The position numbers and the translations under genes were made by a program. From contig JACGCK010000006.1 of assembly GCA_014925825.1 (NCBI GenBank), positions 310,001 to 374,000 of the forward strand: a stretch of DNA of 64,000 nt, given 5' to 3'. The notes below the pieces were generated by a model. It made no database searches, was not told the DNA's origin, and was given only the letters and a program-made list of their open reading frames with translations. Source of the stretch: Pholiota molesta. Lineage: Eukaryota; Basidiomycota; Agaricomycetes; Agaricales; Strophariaceae. Shown here one piece after another: positions 1-10,901 of the stretch. Position 1 is the first letter of the stretch; every line of letters starts with the position of its first letter.

Positions 1-3000
1 AATCTCGCCGACGCTCTCCCATCCAGATTCATGGACAAATAGTCCACTTTGAAATAGCATTGCAAGTCATGCACGGCACCTGGCTTTCATGGGAAGTCGA
101 CAAGACGATTGCTTACGTGCAGTCATCAGGTTCCCTCATGGCCGGACCAACCCATGCATTTGGTCTACAGATCGGCTCCATGATCCTCAATGTGTCTTCT
201 AAACCAGATGCGAGAGATGCAGCTTCAAATTCTCGTGTAAAATTGATGCTCCCTCCCCTCTCACTTGCTGGTACCTCAGATGGAAATGCAGTGCAAACGC
301 TCATCCTTTTCGAAAATATCGAACTCAAAATGAAGCCGTCTCATTGGGATACATTGCTCGCAGTGCAGCAAAAATTCGGACAAGACTTTAATGATCTGGT
401 TGCATTGGTGCAAAAAACGCGGCGAGAAGGGACAAGCTCGCCACCGCTGAATCAAGAAAGCCGTCTGATTTGCGATACGAGGCTCATCTAAAAATGCGAG
501 GCTTTCGCATTGGATTGGAGGGAATCTCATCGACTGTACTTCTGGAATGTCAAGATATCAACGGTAGCATTAGCAACGCCCTTGGTTGGTCGTGGGACGT
601 AGGATTATCCGATTTGGCTCTCTCTCTTGCTCCACGTATCAGCGGTCGTCAAAAAACTGCTTTCAATCGAAACCATCGATCTGCTTTTGTGATCATTGAC
701 TTCAAGTTCATTGGGTCTGCGTCAGAGAAAACCAACGACAAAATTCTTCAATTCTCCGTGACTAAGATCCATGCAGTTATGCAACCCAGCTCAATTGGAG
801 AGTTTGGAGACTTCATTGATAATTTGCAGGTGTGTCGTTTTCCACTTCTAATAACCTTCATTTGAGCTACATCGTCAATTATTTAGGTCGAACTAGTCGA
901 ACGTCAAGAACAACGAGCGTTAGAACTGGAAGCTTTCAAGGAAAAGACACAACGTATTCTGAAGACCTTTGACGTGAATATTGGAGAAGTTCCACTGGAG
1001 AAGACATCTTGGATCAATGACCTCATGATCAGTGTATCTATACATAATGTCGGAGTGGCGTTTCCTTTGACTCATGACGAAGAACTCGGACTTCCCTATA
1101 GTAAAAACAGAGAGTCCGCTTCTGTTCGCGCTTTCCTATTTTCAATCAAGTCAATTGAATTTGAAACACATCGCGGAGAAACGGGGCAAGCTATTATGCA
1201 ACACCTCTCTTTTCAATTTGTTTCGCGGTAAGAATGTTATTCTGCCCGTATCGGTATATTGATAACCTTTTTTATAGGTTCCGACAATCGGTCCCAGAAG
1301 ATTTTTCAGCTGAACACCACTACACACGTAATTGGCTTCTATATCCAGAAATGAAGGCTCAGCTTCGCTCTTCGAGTGTTGGTCCATCAAGGAAGGTCTG
1401 GATCAAAGCAGACGTTAGTGGATTCATTCTCGATATCGACTCCACAATCTCTAGCTATGTCTTCGCATTGATCGATGTATATCGACAAGGCAAAGAGAGA
1501 GTAGAGCAATTATCCGCGAGTGCTCCTCGTACGCCGTTGACTGCCGTTCCTCCCCCAGAAATAGCAAAACCTTCAACTGAAAAACGATACGCGACAATAC
1601 CTACGTCTAATATCTTCGCACAATTTGTTTTCCAAAGTGGCAAAGTCAGGCTTTACAGTGGATCTGCTAGCAACCAATTCAAGACAAAGATTTTGGCATC
1701 AAGCAACTTTTTAGATATTCCGGATGAACAGATTCTCGCCCTCGGTGCAGAAGTATTCAACCTTCCTACTGTATCGGTCTGGGCAGAATATCGAGCTACT
1801 CCCGCGGTACAGAAAGTTTTCAAAGATGCAGAGCATGAACCATCCATCCTCATGTTCAATAGCACGATATTCTCTAGTCAAAACACGCTGAGACCATCGT
1901 TATTACCATTTTTGACGGAACTCATCAACCACCTCGAATTACGAATGCGCAAAGTCAGTTCTCGGATTTCACGACCACCTCCCTTACTGTCCCTTCCGTC
2001 GACTTCATCTTTATCGCCAAAAAACGACGATGTACATCCTGTATCCAGCATGCAGATATGCTTCGGCCTGCAAATCGATAAATCGAAACTCGAATTAACC
2101 TGTCAGCCAGACGTTAACGTTGTTGCAGGTTTGCACTGGGAGAGCGGTGGATTTGTGATCAATGTTTCTCCTGGTGCACGGAAGGTTTCATTCTTTGGCA
2201 GTGTAGGCGGGTTAACCGTCGGGCTAAAACACGGATTCCTAAGCGATGATTGCGTCAAACTCGACGCCAGAAATCTCACATTCTCTGTCTCCTTAATCAA
2301 AATGGAGTCCGAATCTGACCAAACTGTCAATTCCATATCCATTGTTCTAGATACAGAATTCTTGGGCGCCGTTCGCTTTTCGCGTTTGCAAGACATTCTT
2401 TGCTTCAAGGCCGTTTGGTTAGACCGCATCCCCGTATTTAACAATCTATCCACTATCGAGCCGAAGACGCCTCTGCAATCCGCCGCTGACTTGCCAGTCG
2501 ATCTATCATTACCACAACGCCAGAATACGTTCTCAACAATCGTATTGGTTCGGATCCGCAAAATTCAGTTGGAGGTAGACCTTGGTCAATCTATAACAAA
2601 AATTAAATTGGACCTGCATCAATCCACCTTCCGGACTAAGCTAATGGACGACTTTAAGGAAGTTATTCTGCACATCGGAGAAGTGGCTATCATCGCTCAA
2701 GGCAACCTGTCAGGACATGCCAACGTTTCCTCATGTGTCTTCCAGACCATCAGGAGATCGGAGGATGTTCTACAAGCAAACAATGGACGAAACAAAATGT
2801 TGGAACTCCGATTGACCAGTGGATCATTGAAGGCTTCTCTTGAATCAGACCATCAGCAATTACTACACTACCGGTGAGATAATCCTTCTAATGTTTTTTT
2901 GGTCAATATAAGCTTAATTATCCCTGTATAAAGAGCAAACCCATTGGAAGTCGAAATTTTCGATGACTGGTCTAAAAATCCCAAATTCGAAGGCGAATCA

Positions 3001-4345
3001 AGACCACTTCAACTATCATTTACGATCAAGTGTGCTGAAATTATCGCCATTGTTACCGTCGGGACGGTACCAAAGCTGTTATCCTACTTGAACAAATTCA
3101 AAGCAAACTTGGATTCACAGCGCCAAGGAGCTGCCAGAGAATCGCAAACCTTCAGGGTAACGCGGACACCGAAGCCAGACAATCCACTTTCAGCAGTCGC
3201 ACAGGCCATGTTGCATTCGGCGCGCACTCGGTTCAAAGATGCTGAATCTGACCTTTCCTACGCCATCAGGCAGCATATAGATCTCCAACTCGATCAATTG
3301 CGCCTTATTGTTTTTCCGCGCAGTATGAGGGATCTGGAAATCGCACAATTCATAGGACGAGATGTTAACGCTCGATTGGACGGTCTTGTTGGATCGGAGG
3401 CCATCGCTGCAAAGCGAGATCTGCATTTGTCATTTTCGTCCATGGTCATTTCCAAGTACACTCAATCATCGCATCCGGTGCGTTTACCCTTGAAGCTGCC
3501 AGAAGAGCAAGACCAGGACGAATGGTTGGCGAACATCTTCAAAGATGCCACTGAAGCCACTATTGTGGGACTTCCCTCTATGAAGATGCATATGACCAGC
3601 GAAGAGATACTGGAAGACTCTACACGCGTACTTTTATATGATTTCTACAGCGAGTTTATTCGCCGTGAGGGAATGAAGGCTTTTGAAGATATCTATATCA
3701 CCTTGAACATGTCGTTATACTCTTGGCTGACTGTTCTCCGTAAAAATCTCGCAAGGGAAATGGAGCAAGTGCGAGCTACAGAGGATTGGCGGACATCTAT
3801 CGGTTCAGTATCCAACGCAATGGGCAATGCAGGTTCTCAAAGGAAGAAAAAAGTGCCCGCCCACTATCCCTTACCGATTCACCTCGATCTGCAACTCTAC
3901 CTTCTGGAGCTACAACTGCATTTTCTCCAGCTTCAGGTCGTCTTGGCTGGATGGAACAGAGCAAGTCTCCATTATCTGCTCGGGAACAATATTTGTCACC
4001 ACCTGGGCAACAGCCATGTCATTCAAGTCTCGAATTTCCATTGTCTAAAGAGACATCCGAGGAGCTGCCTCCGCAAGATATCGTCAAACGAGCTAGTATT
4101 ACATATCGCCCTCGGAATCGACATATCGAACGTCTCACTATGCGACAGCTCGGCAAGCTACTCCAGATGTCATGCATCCTTTCTTCATGAAGAAAGCAGG
4201 ATTCAATTTGGAAGACTCACTGCCCCAATATATCAATGAATATGCAGCCATGCCTCTGGAAGAGATCCTGGAAGTTCTCCTTAAACTATATAGTCAACAA
4301 TTGCTTGCAGGAAGCAAAAAGACCACTAGCCCTCGACTCGGATAG
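1..4345 (+). CDS. CSF1: Csf1/BLTP1-family bridge lipid-transfer protein, C-terminal part (5' end outside window)
   Basis: The reading frame is open from the first bases, so the gene enters from the left. Exons I can join: 1 to about 829, 887-1227, 1278-2873 and 2934 onward, with stop TAG at 4343-4345. The protein is long, without signal peptide or repeats. Near its C-terminus it has the FSA_C-type region of the Csf1/KIAA1109 (BLTP1) family, including KAFEDIYITLNMSLYSWL and, at the end, DVMHPFFMKKAG. Family members form a hydrophobic groove that moves lipids at ER contact sites; yeast Csf1 supports GPI-anchor synthesis and growth in the cold. Three apparent frame changes occur, near 410-440, 3833-3930 and 4151-4157 (see findings). 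The first two could be short introns; the last looks like a one-base loss. Either this allele is damaged or the sequence has indel errors. The gene converges on YIP1 with 75 bp between stops. Family call is good, integrity is uncertain. Confidence 0.75.
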
Positions 4346-4420
4346 GATGACAATCCGGATGAACCGACATACTAATTAGATACCCTTGTATGTATGAGAT
4401 ATTGTATATAATAATTTGTG

Positions 4421-5345
4421 TTACTTTTCTGCGCCATTGAAGATACTAAGGAGAGCAAAACATCCATACAGCAAGCCAATAGGGTAAGCAACAAGAAGCC
4501 GTTGGTCGGACATCCGTAGGACGGCCACAAATATTCCTGAGGCTGCGTATGTACACCACAAAATGGACAAGATAGACAGCAAGTAGCCAAAAGTTCCGCT
4601 GCCAATGAAGTGAGTATCTTTTAGTAAAAGACCGGTAGGTGGGGTACTTACTCTAGAGCGACCATGACGCTGATCGCGCCTACGCCAACCATAGGTAATA
4701 GACAATATCCCAGAACCGAGGCAACACGATATGCGTCAATACCTTGTTCTGACATCAGGTTGAGGAGGGTATATAGAGACACCGAGCCAAAAAGGCCAAC
4801 ACCATAAATATAATTGAAGTTCGATTTCCCTGACTGCGGGACACGTTAACGTCGGGCCGGGATAGTGTAGACGGGTGAACAGAAGAACTCACGAAGAGCA
4901 GAGAAACTCCAAAGCATAATATAAAGAATATTGGGCCAGCCAGGTCTGCATCATCCATTATATGCTCGTCCACGCGACGCAGAGGATTAAGAACTGTCAG
5001 CGATTTATCTCGTATATGTTGGAAGTTGATGCCGAGTTCTAGAATACAGAACAACAATGCTCAGAATCGCATATATTCAAAGGAGCAAGCCGACTCGCCT
5101 TCAAGTAGTGGAGGTTCCCCCTCTACTCCGCCTGTCCCAAATGCTGTCCACCATCCTCCCTGGCCTTGAATGTTGCCGCCGAATGCGGGTTGCTGAATGG
5201 CGCCCTGGACTTGAGAATCGAGACTTGTTCTTGCAGCGGCATAGTATTCCTGTGGCTGGGCATAAAACTGCAGCTGCTCCTGGGGCTGCTGGTGAGGATA
5301 GTAGGTGGAGGAGGAGGCATAGGGGTTGTGGTCTTGCTGCCACAT
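4421..5345 (-). CDS. YIP1: Yip1-family Golgi/ER membrane protein (YIPF5-like)
   Basis: Four exons: 5345-5099, 5038-4893, 4833-4652, 4598-4421, giving 250 aa. The N-terminus is Gln/Tyr/Pro-rich and cytosolic. It is followed by the family signature PPLLEELGIN and DLAGP, then about five hydrophobic segments and the C-terminal motif [12 protein letters not shown]. Yip1 proteins sit in the Golgi/ER-exit membrane, bind Ypt/Rab GTPases with Yif1, and help COPII vesicle formation. The first intron (5039-5098) has a GC donor (AAG/GCGAGT) and a normal AG acceptor; only this join restores the ELGIN frame. The ORF is also open upstream to an ATG at 5438 (281 aa). I prefer 5345 because the extra 31 residues are basic and unlike the family, but this is not settled. 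Divergent from NSA2. Confidence 0.88.
5039..5098 (-). other. GC-AG intron in YIP1
   Basis: 60-nt intron with donor AAG/GCGAGT and acceptor TCTAG. It joins GAA G to AA CTC, encoding the conserved PPLLEELGIN. No GT donor gives this frame. Confidence 0.8.
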
Positions 5346-5436
5346 ATTGCGTTGCGGATGGAGGTCGGCGTCCACGTGCCCACTTATCACTTTCTCAGTT
5401 GTCTTGTATTTGGCCCGCTTTCTCGTTTCTGCAGTC

Positions 5437-6492
5437 ATGGTAAGCTAGATCCAATTCCTGTTCTCCAGTTCCGCTGCTCATAACATGTCTCTTACAGCCC
5501 CAGGTATCTATCCAGTCACTGCTGGTTGGTTTTCACCATCTAATTTGCCTTAGAACGAGTACATCGAGGAGCATATCAAACGGCATGGTCGCCGTTTAGA
5601 TTATTTTGAGCGCAAGTGCGTATTATAAATTGAGCTCTCTTCGTCCCCTGTCTCAACTTTCTCTTCCTTGATTTTAAGACGAAAGCGCGAGGCTCGTGAG
5701 GTTCACAAATCCTCCGCTGTTGCACAGAAGGCGTTCGGTATCAAGGCGAAACTCCTTCACGCTAAGCGTCATGCCGAAAAAATTCAGATGAAAAAGACGC
5801 TTAAAGCGCACGACGAACGCAACGTCAAGCAACCGGACTCTGGAACAGTCCCCGATGGTGCTTTGCCCACATATCTTCTCGATCGCGAAGGACAAAAGGA
5901 CGCAAAGGCTCTGTCAAGCGCAATCAAGCAGAAGCGCAAGGACAAGGCTGCCAAATATGCTGTGCCATTACCCAAAGTCCGAGGCATTGCTGAAGATGAG
6001 ATGTTCAAGGTGTTAAAGACGGGAAAAAGCAAGAGCAAAGCATGGAAGCGTATGGTCACCAAGGCCACCTTCGTAGGTGAAGGTTTTACGAGGAAACCGG
6101 TGAAGATGGAAAGATTTATCAGGCCGATGGCTCTGCGCTACAAAAAGGCGAACGTCACACACCGTATGTCAGAAATCACTAATCATTCAGGGCCTTTCGC
6201 TAATCCCTTTGCAGCTGACTTGAAAGCGACATTCCAGCTTCAGATACTGGGTGTTAAAAAGAACCCACAATCTCCCATGTACACGCAACTTGGCGTGATG
6301 ACCAAAGGTACTGTTATCGAAGTAAATGTCTCCGAATTGGGCCTCGTCACTGCAGGTGGTAAAGTCGTATTTGGAAAATATGCTCAAATCACCAATAATC
6401 CTGAAAATGATGGCTGCATAAATGCTGTCCTCCGTATGTCTTTTTTCCATCTGACATTGTAACTAGCTGACTCCTCTTTTCTAGTTGTCTGA
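5437..6492 (+). CDS. NSA2: Ribosome biogenesis protein NSA2 (60S pre-ribosome factor)
   Basis: Six coding exons: 5437-5439, 5498-5503, 5554-5615, 5679-6163, 6215-6433, 6485-6492. They total 783 nt, or 260 aa, the usual size of NSA2/TINP1. The protein starts MPQNEYIEE, which matches the family start exactly. It continues with the basic RKREAREVH segment, the [10 protein letters not shown] and [13 protein letters not shown] blocks, [14 protein letters not shown], and ends NAVLLV. Nsa2 is an eS8-like fold protein of late nucleolar/nuclear 60S precursors, needed for 27SB pre-rRNA processing. The architecture is odd: exon 1 contributes only the ATG, exon 2 is 6 nt (Pro-Gln), and the last exon holds 8 coding nt. 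The start codon overlaps the possible upstream ATG of YIP1 on the other strand. Very confident in product and exons. Confidence 0.96.
5498..5503 (+). other. 6-nt microexon of NSA2 (Pro-Gln)
   Basis: CCCCAG lies between acceptor CTTACAG (ends 5497) and donor GTATCT (5504). It supplies residues 2-3 of MPQNEYIEE, which are conserved in yeast and human NSA2. The flanking introns are 58 and 50 nt. Confidence 0.92.
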
Positions 6493-6828
6493 TAACCCCT
6501 TTATCTCGCCTTTGCACTATGTATTTTATAGCAGCACTAGTATTTCTATCTCCTCCTGTTCATTGATATCACACTGCCTCTGGTTACGGCCTCGCTCTTT
6601 GAGCATACATTGCCGAATCTTACACAGTAATACAAATATTCATGCTACAAATCCATGTGCTTGACTTGAGATTTTCGAGGTAAATGTTGACAATAATATA
6701 TGCATAGTACATGCACCTTTAGATATCAAGTTGCTCCACAAAAGAGAAAAAAATTAGACACGAGTAGAAAAATATACAGCAAGACGGATGACAACCATAA
6801 AAACAGCACATATACATATAGGGGAAAG
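6493..6828. other. Convergent 3' intergenic region
   Basis: About 336 bp between the NSA2 stop and the stop of the Zn2Cys6 factor. AT-rich, presumably the 3' UTRs of both genes. I see no gene. Confidence 0.6.
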
Positions 6829-9800
6829 TCACAAGCTTCGAGGCGCATAGCTATATACATCTTCGTTATGCGATGGATCCGAGACGTGGGTGTGGGAAGG
6901 GCGTGATGAAGGGGCTTGCCATCCATCCTCTCCGGGAACTGGTCTCTCGAAACTAGCGTTATGAGCGGCGGTGTTAGTCCAACCATCCATTCTATTATAT
7001 GTGTTAACGATGGACGTCATCAATAGTAGTTTCATGCCTACCGAGAATGACCTCGCTCATATGAAGTTTGAGAGGGTGGAAAGGTTGAATTCTGATGATA
7101 TTCCTCCTGGAGGAATCGCGTGGTGGTTGGATACACGCCACCATCAGACGACCACTTAGTATTGTCTGTTCTATTCAGCACATCATGGAGCTGAGGGGGT
7201 TGCTTGTTACTGGCTGCGCCCGTTATTTCTTCTGTTACAAATTGTTCATCCTGTAGAGCCAGTGAAGTTGTATTCGTTGACGAAGATGTTCGTCTGATGG
7301 AGCTTATATAAGGTATACGTTGTTCATGCCAGGATGTCCTTGTCGATGCGGAAGGGATAGGACGGTCGTCGAGTGGCACTATTGGTATCGTATGCGAGGT
7401 ATCAGCGAGAGTAGGGCCAGAATCTAGGAATGTTTCGAGTGTTGTGGTTGGACGATCATATCGAAGGGGTGCAGCAGAGGTTGAGTGACAGAAATCCTTT
7501 GAAGCAAAAGTGTTTCCGGTAGCCTGTCCACGTTGTTCCGAAGTGGCATATTGAATTTGAGGATCTGACTCTGGATTCAAATTGCGAATAGAAGTCGTTG
7601 AACGTGATCTCTGCAGTTCGTGAGGCACGCTGTTATCATATTCAAAATGTGGACCATCGAGGCCAATCAGAGATTCGTTAAGTTCTTCCCTACAAGTGCC
7701 AATACTGATTAGAGCTAGCTCGTAATGATGCGGAAAGGAAATTACTCACAACAACACGTCCACGACATCCCACCGATCCTTGACTTCTTCCAATGCGCGC
7801 ATAAATATTTTGGCTTCCGATATGTCTTGTTCAATGCGATTGGAAACAGGCGGCTTGATGTCCGAGGTACCCCTTTGGCGTAATTCTTTTTCTTGGACCT
7901 TGAGATGCCATGCATTAAGCAGAAAAAGGCCTGCGCAAACGTGCGAGGCACTGATAATTCCAGGTATATAAAAAGAGTTGATGCCATGTCGCAGTTGAAC
8001 CTCGACGATGCGAGCACAGGCCTGAGCGCCTTCTACGCACTTGATGACTGAGGGATCTGTTAATGCCGGAATGGGAGGCGTGGCATCGGTGGCTTGTAAA
8101 GAAGTGCTCTCAGCTTCACGCAGAGGAGATATTGAGGTGCCTATCAAGGGTCTCCAGACGAGCATTTGAGTGAGATGATATAACGTAAAGAGTATTGCAG
8201 ATTGGTCAAAGAATATAGCATTGTCCATTTCCTCTCGCCAGCGCACTGTAATGAAGGTAGTCAATATCCTCGAGGAAAATGAGACACAGTCATAGGACGT
8301 ACAATGCTCCGGAAGACGTTCCAGCCATTCAGACATTGCCAGCGAAAGTTGCTTGGTGATGAGTTTTTGGTCCACGGGAGCAACACCATGGCAGATGTTG
8401 GACTTATTGATGGCGTACTGCAGAGCCTCGTTAGAATTTTTTCATTGCATAACGTTGTACCCATACCAGGGTTTTCATGGTAAAGGCCATGATTTGTGTG
8501 AGTTTGATAAGTTGGACAAAGGTCGTCAATGTCGAAGGCACTCCGGGTGGTTGGCTGAATTGTTTAGTATCTTGATCATAGTACTCATCATCGACTTCGA
8601 GAGGAAGATCAAGATCAAAACTAGAAAGTACATGTCAGACTCGGCAGAGCAGACAACAACATATGAAGTTCTCACTCTTCCTCAGATATGCCACAAGCCC
8701 TTCCAAGATTCGCACCTCCAATACGATCAAGAACAACTAGCATCCAAAATGCACGCTTCCAAAGCTCATCGTCGAGGTTTGCTTCTTCCCGGTATACTTT
8801 TTTACGATGCGCCCCCAGGTCCTGTGTCTTGCGAAGTCCAGTGCTGATGATCATCCAAGCAGAGGGAAAGGCGGCCGTACTTCGGAGATATATGCCCATA
8901 AGCTATGTTTCAAATTAGGAAAATAGAATAAAATTTAATAGAGCGACGCACAGTAAAAGTTTGCACTTCGAATAGACTGGTCGGATGCAAAAGACTTTCT
9001 CGAATGCGATGAATTTCTATGATGAAAGTTAAGTTCCAGACCAGGCAGCAGACGATGGTGCAGTCTTACCAGATACCATATCGAAGTATTGACGTCCAGC
9101 GTATCTCCAATCAATTTCCGTACCTTCTTGGGGTATTAATTCGGGTAACACACGTACATCGTCACTCCAGCGACAAGCAATAGCAAAGATAGACAAGCAG
9201 ACGCCTGCGAACCAAATATTACGACGATACAATTGTTGACTCCATTGCCGATTAAAAGTTGGACGATGAAGTAAAGGTAATACTAGATTGGAATGTCGAA
9301 AATACAAATTGATGAGATCATCTGCCAAATCTGAGGGAGGAAAATATTCAAGTAAACTTTGAAGCTTGTCTAGAGATTCAACGCGATGGCTTTCATAGGA
9401 ATATTCCCACTAATAATGTAGCCGAGTCACTTCAAGACAATGGAGAATCTGCGACATCACTTACCTTAGGTCGTCGCCAGAATGTAGGTCGCCTCCACTG
9501 AGCTACCGTTAAGTTTGAAGGGAAAGGGGATGCAGGCTTTTCTTGCTTTTCTTGCTGGGGTGGACTGATTGTATCTTTCATATGCATATGCTTGAACTGT
9601 CTCGTTATCTCGATGAGACCAGCAGTACTACTTCTTCCATGGAAACGAATATTATCATCCTCGGTGGAATTGTCGTTCTCAGAGACTAATAGAGTGATCT
9701 TCTCTCTACCAGCCAGCGACGAAATCACAGTCTCCTCTGCCTGCTCGGATGAAGATGACGTCTCATCAGAAGAGTCTTCGGAATATGAAGATAATGTCAC

Positions 9801-10467
9801 ATCCAAGTCCACACGCATGCGCATGCGTCTTGAAGGGGGTTTAGATCGAAAAATTAGATGGGTTGAGCGCGGCGAATGAAAGATATCAGAGGTGTGGCTA
9901 GGTTCATCCTTCTTGCTACGGTATGGTACAAGAAGCGGCGGTAGGATGTTGGGGATAAATGAATTTCGCCTGGTAGAGCTCGATGCATCGGCAGACCCAT
10001 CCTGGCTCTTCCACGAGCCGCGCACAACAGGCGGCCCTAGTTCAGCAGAGAAATCTTGACCAGGGCGAACCTGCGGAAGTTGATATAAGACTACATAGCC
10101 AGGAGCAACCAGATGGATTAAACCTGTTGAAGCAGTGCTTCCAATGCCTGTAATCGATCTTCCAGACCTGTGACATAGCTTGGGACGAATAAACACCCTA
10201 TTTCAAGCCAAATAAAGCAGGTACAAACGCCTTGGGTGGCCCACGGGGCTTGGATGCCTCACTGGATGACAGTGAGCTATGAATTATGCTAGATAGAAAT
10301 AGTACTTACACGTATGTACATGGCTTGCGAGACTGGACGCAATTTGTACAGACATTATTGGACATGGAAGAGCCATCACACTTTGTTTTCCTGCGCCTGC
10401 AGGTGTCGCATGCGCGGTCCTTCTTTGGTCTGAGCTCGTGAGGGACGGCGGCCGTGGTTGATGGCAT
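6829..10467 (-). CDS. Zn(II)2Cys6 fungal transcription factor with Fungal_trans domain
   Basis: Multi-exon gene. First exons are 10467-10310, 10261-10229 and 10178-10124; exon 4 begins at 10070; the last exon ends at the TGA at 6829-6831. The N-terminus has a zinc binuclear cluster (CDTCRRRKTKCDG, then CTNC and KPC). Next come a linker (PRGPPKAY), a short coiled coil (GLEDRLQALEALLQQ), and the ELGPPVVRGSWK block common in agaricomycete regulators. A serine-rich acidic segment leads to the Fungal_trans middle homology region (DDLINLYFRHSNLVLPLLHRP, about 9.2-9.3 kb) and helical repeats to about 7.75 kb. The C-terminal quarter is low-complexity Ser/Thr/Pro-rich. It should bind CGG-type DNA sites as a dimer; target genes cannot be told. 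Divergent from SDHAF4. Confidence 0.85.
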
Positions 10468-10568
10468 GAGGAGTGGGCAACAACGACCAGTGCCAAAAGC
10501 AGTAAGAGCAGTCCTCGCACGTGGCCGTCGAAATAACAACGACAGCCACCTCAAAATCCATACCCATC
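10468..10568. promoter_or_regulatory. Short divergent promoter region, Zn2Cys6 factor / SDHAF4
   Basis: About 100 bp separate the two start codons; 53 bp if the earlier SDHAF4 ATG at 10521 is used. Both genes must share core promoter DNA, or their 5' UTRs overlap. I see no clear TATA box. Confidence 0.5.
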
Positions 10569-10901
10569 ATGCGTATCCTATCCCTCCGACCACGCCCAGC
10601 CTTCGTACGCTATGTCTCCATGAACCGTCCAGCTCCTCTCCCTCTTCCACGAGAAGATCAACGCGAATTCGAGGAGCTTTTGCGCAAGGCCCAGACCCCT
10701 CTTGCGCCGTCTTCGTCTCAGGCCCCGGAAGTCCATCTTGGAGTCCATCCAGATGCCCGTGTACCAATAACTCCCGAATTCGACGGAGATGTGAATCCCA
10801 CTACAGGAGAAAGAGGAGGCCCCAAACGCGAACCTATCAAGCGCTGGGGAGCCGATCCAGGAGGAGATTGGAGCTTCAAAGGCAGAGTCTCGGACTTCTA
10901 G
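10569..10901 (+). CDS. SDHAF4: Succinate dehydrogenase assembly factor 4 (SDHAF4/Sdh8)
   Basis: Single exon, 110 aa from the ATG at 10569. The start MRILSLRPRPAFVRYVS is Arg-rich without acids, as expected of a mitochondrial presequence. The C-terminus carries the SDHAF4 (DUF1674) signature: a Gly-Gly-Pro-Lys element, GDWSFKGR, and the terminal VSDF. The factor binds the FAD-loaded Sdh1 flavoprotein in the matrix and protects it before it joins Sdh2. An in-frame ATG at 10521 would add 16 residues; I prefer 10569 because the presequence then starts cleanly. A longer ORF in another frame (10454-11155) is a shadow. Confidence 0.85.
   Translation: MRILSLRPRPAFVRYVSMNRPAPLPLPREDQREFEELLRKAQTPLAPSSSQAPEVHLGVHPDARVPITPEFDGDVNPTTGERGGPKREPIKRWGADPGGDWSFKGRVSDF

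Noticed and set aside
2103..2561. 152-codon minus ORF inside CSF1
   Set aside because: Antisense to an unbroken CSF1 exon; no motif.
5057..5483. Plus-strand ORFs antisense to YIP1
   Set aside because: Composition is the complement of a Gln/Tyr-rich exon; no conserved block.
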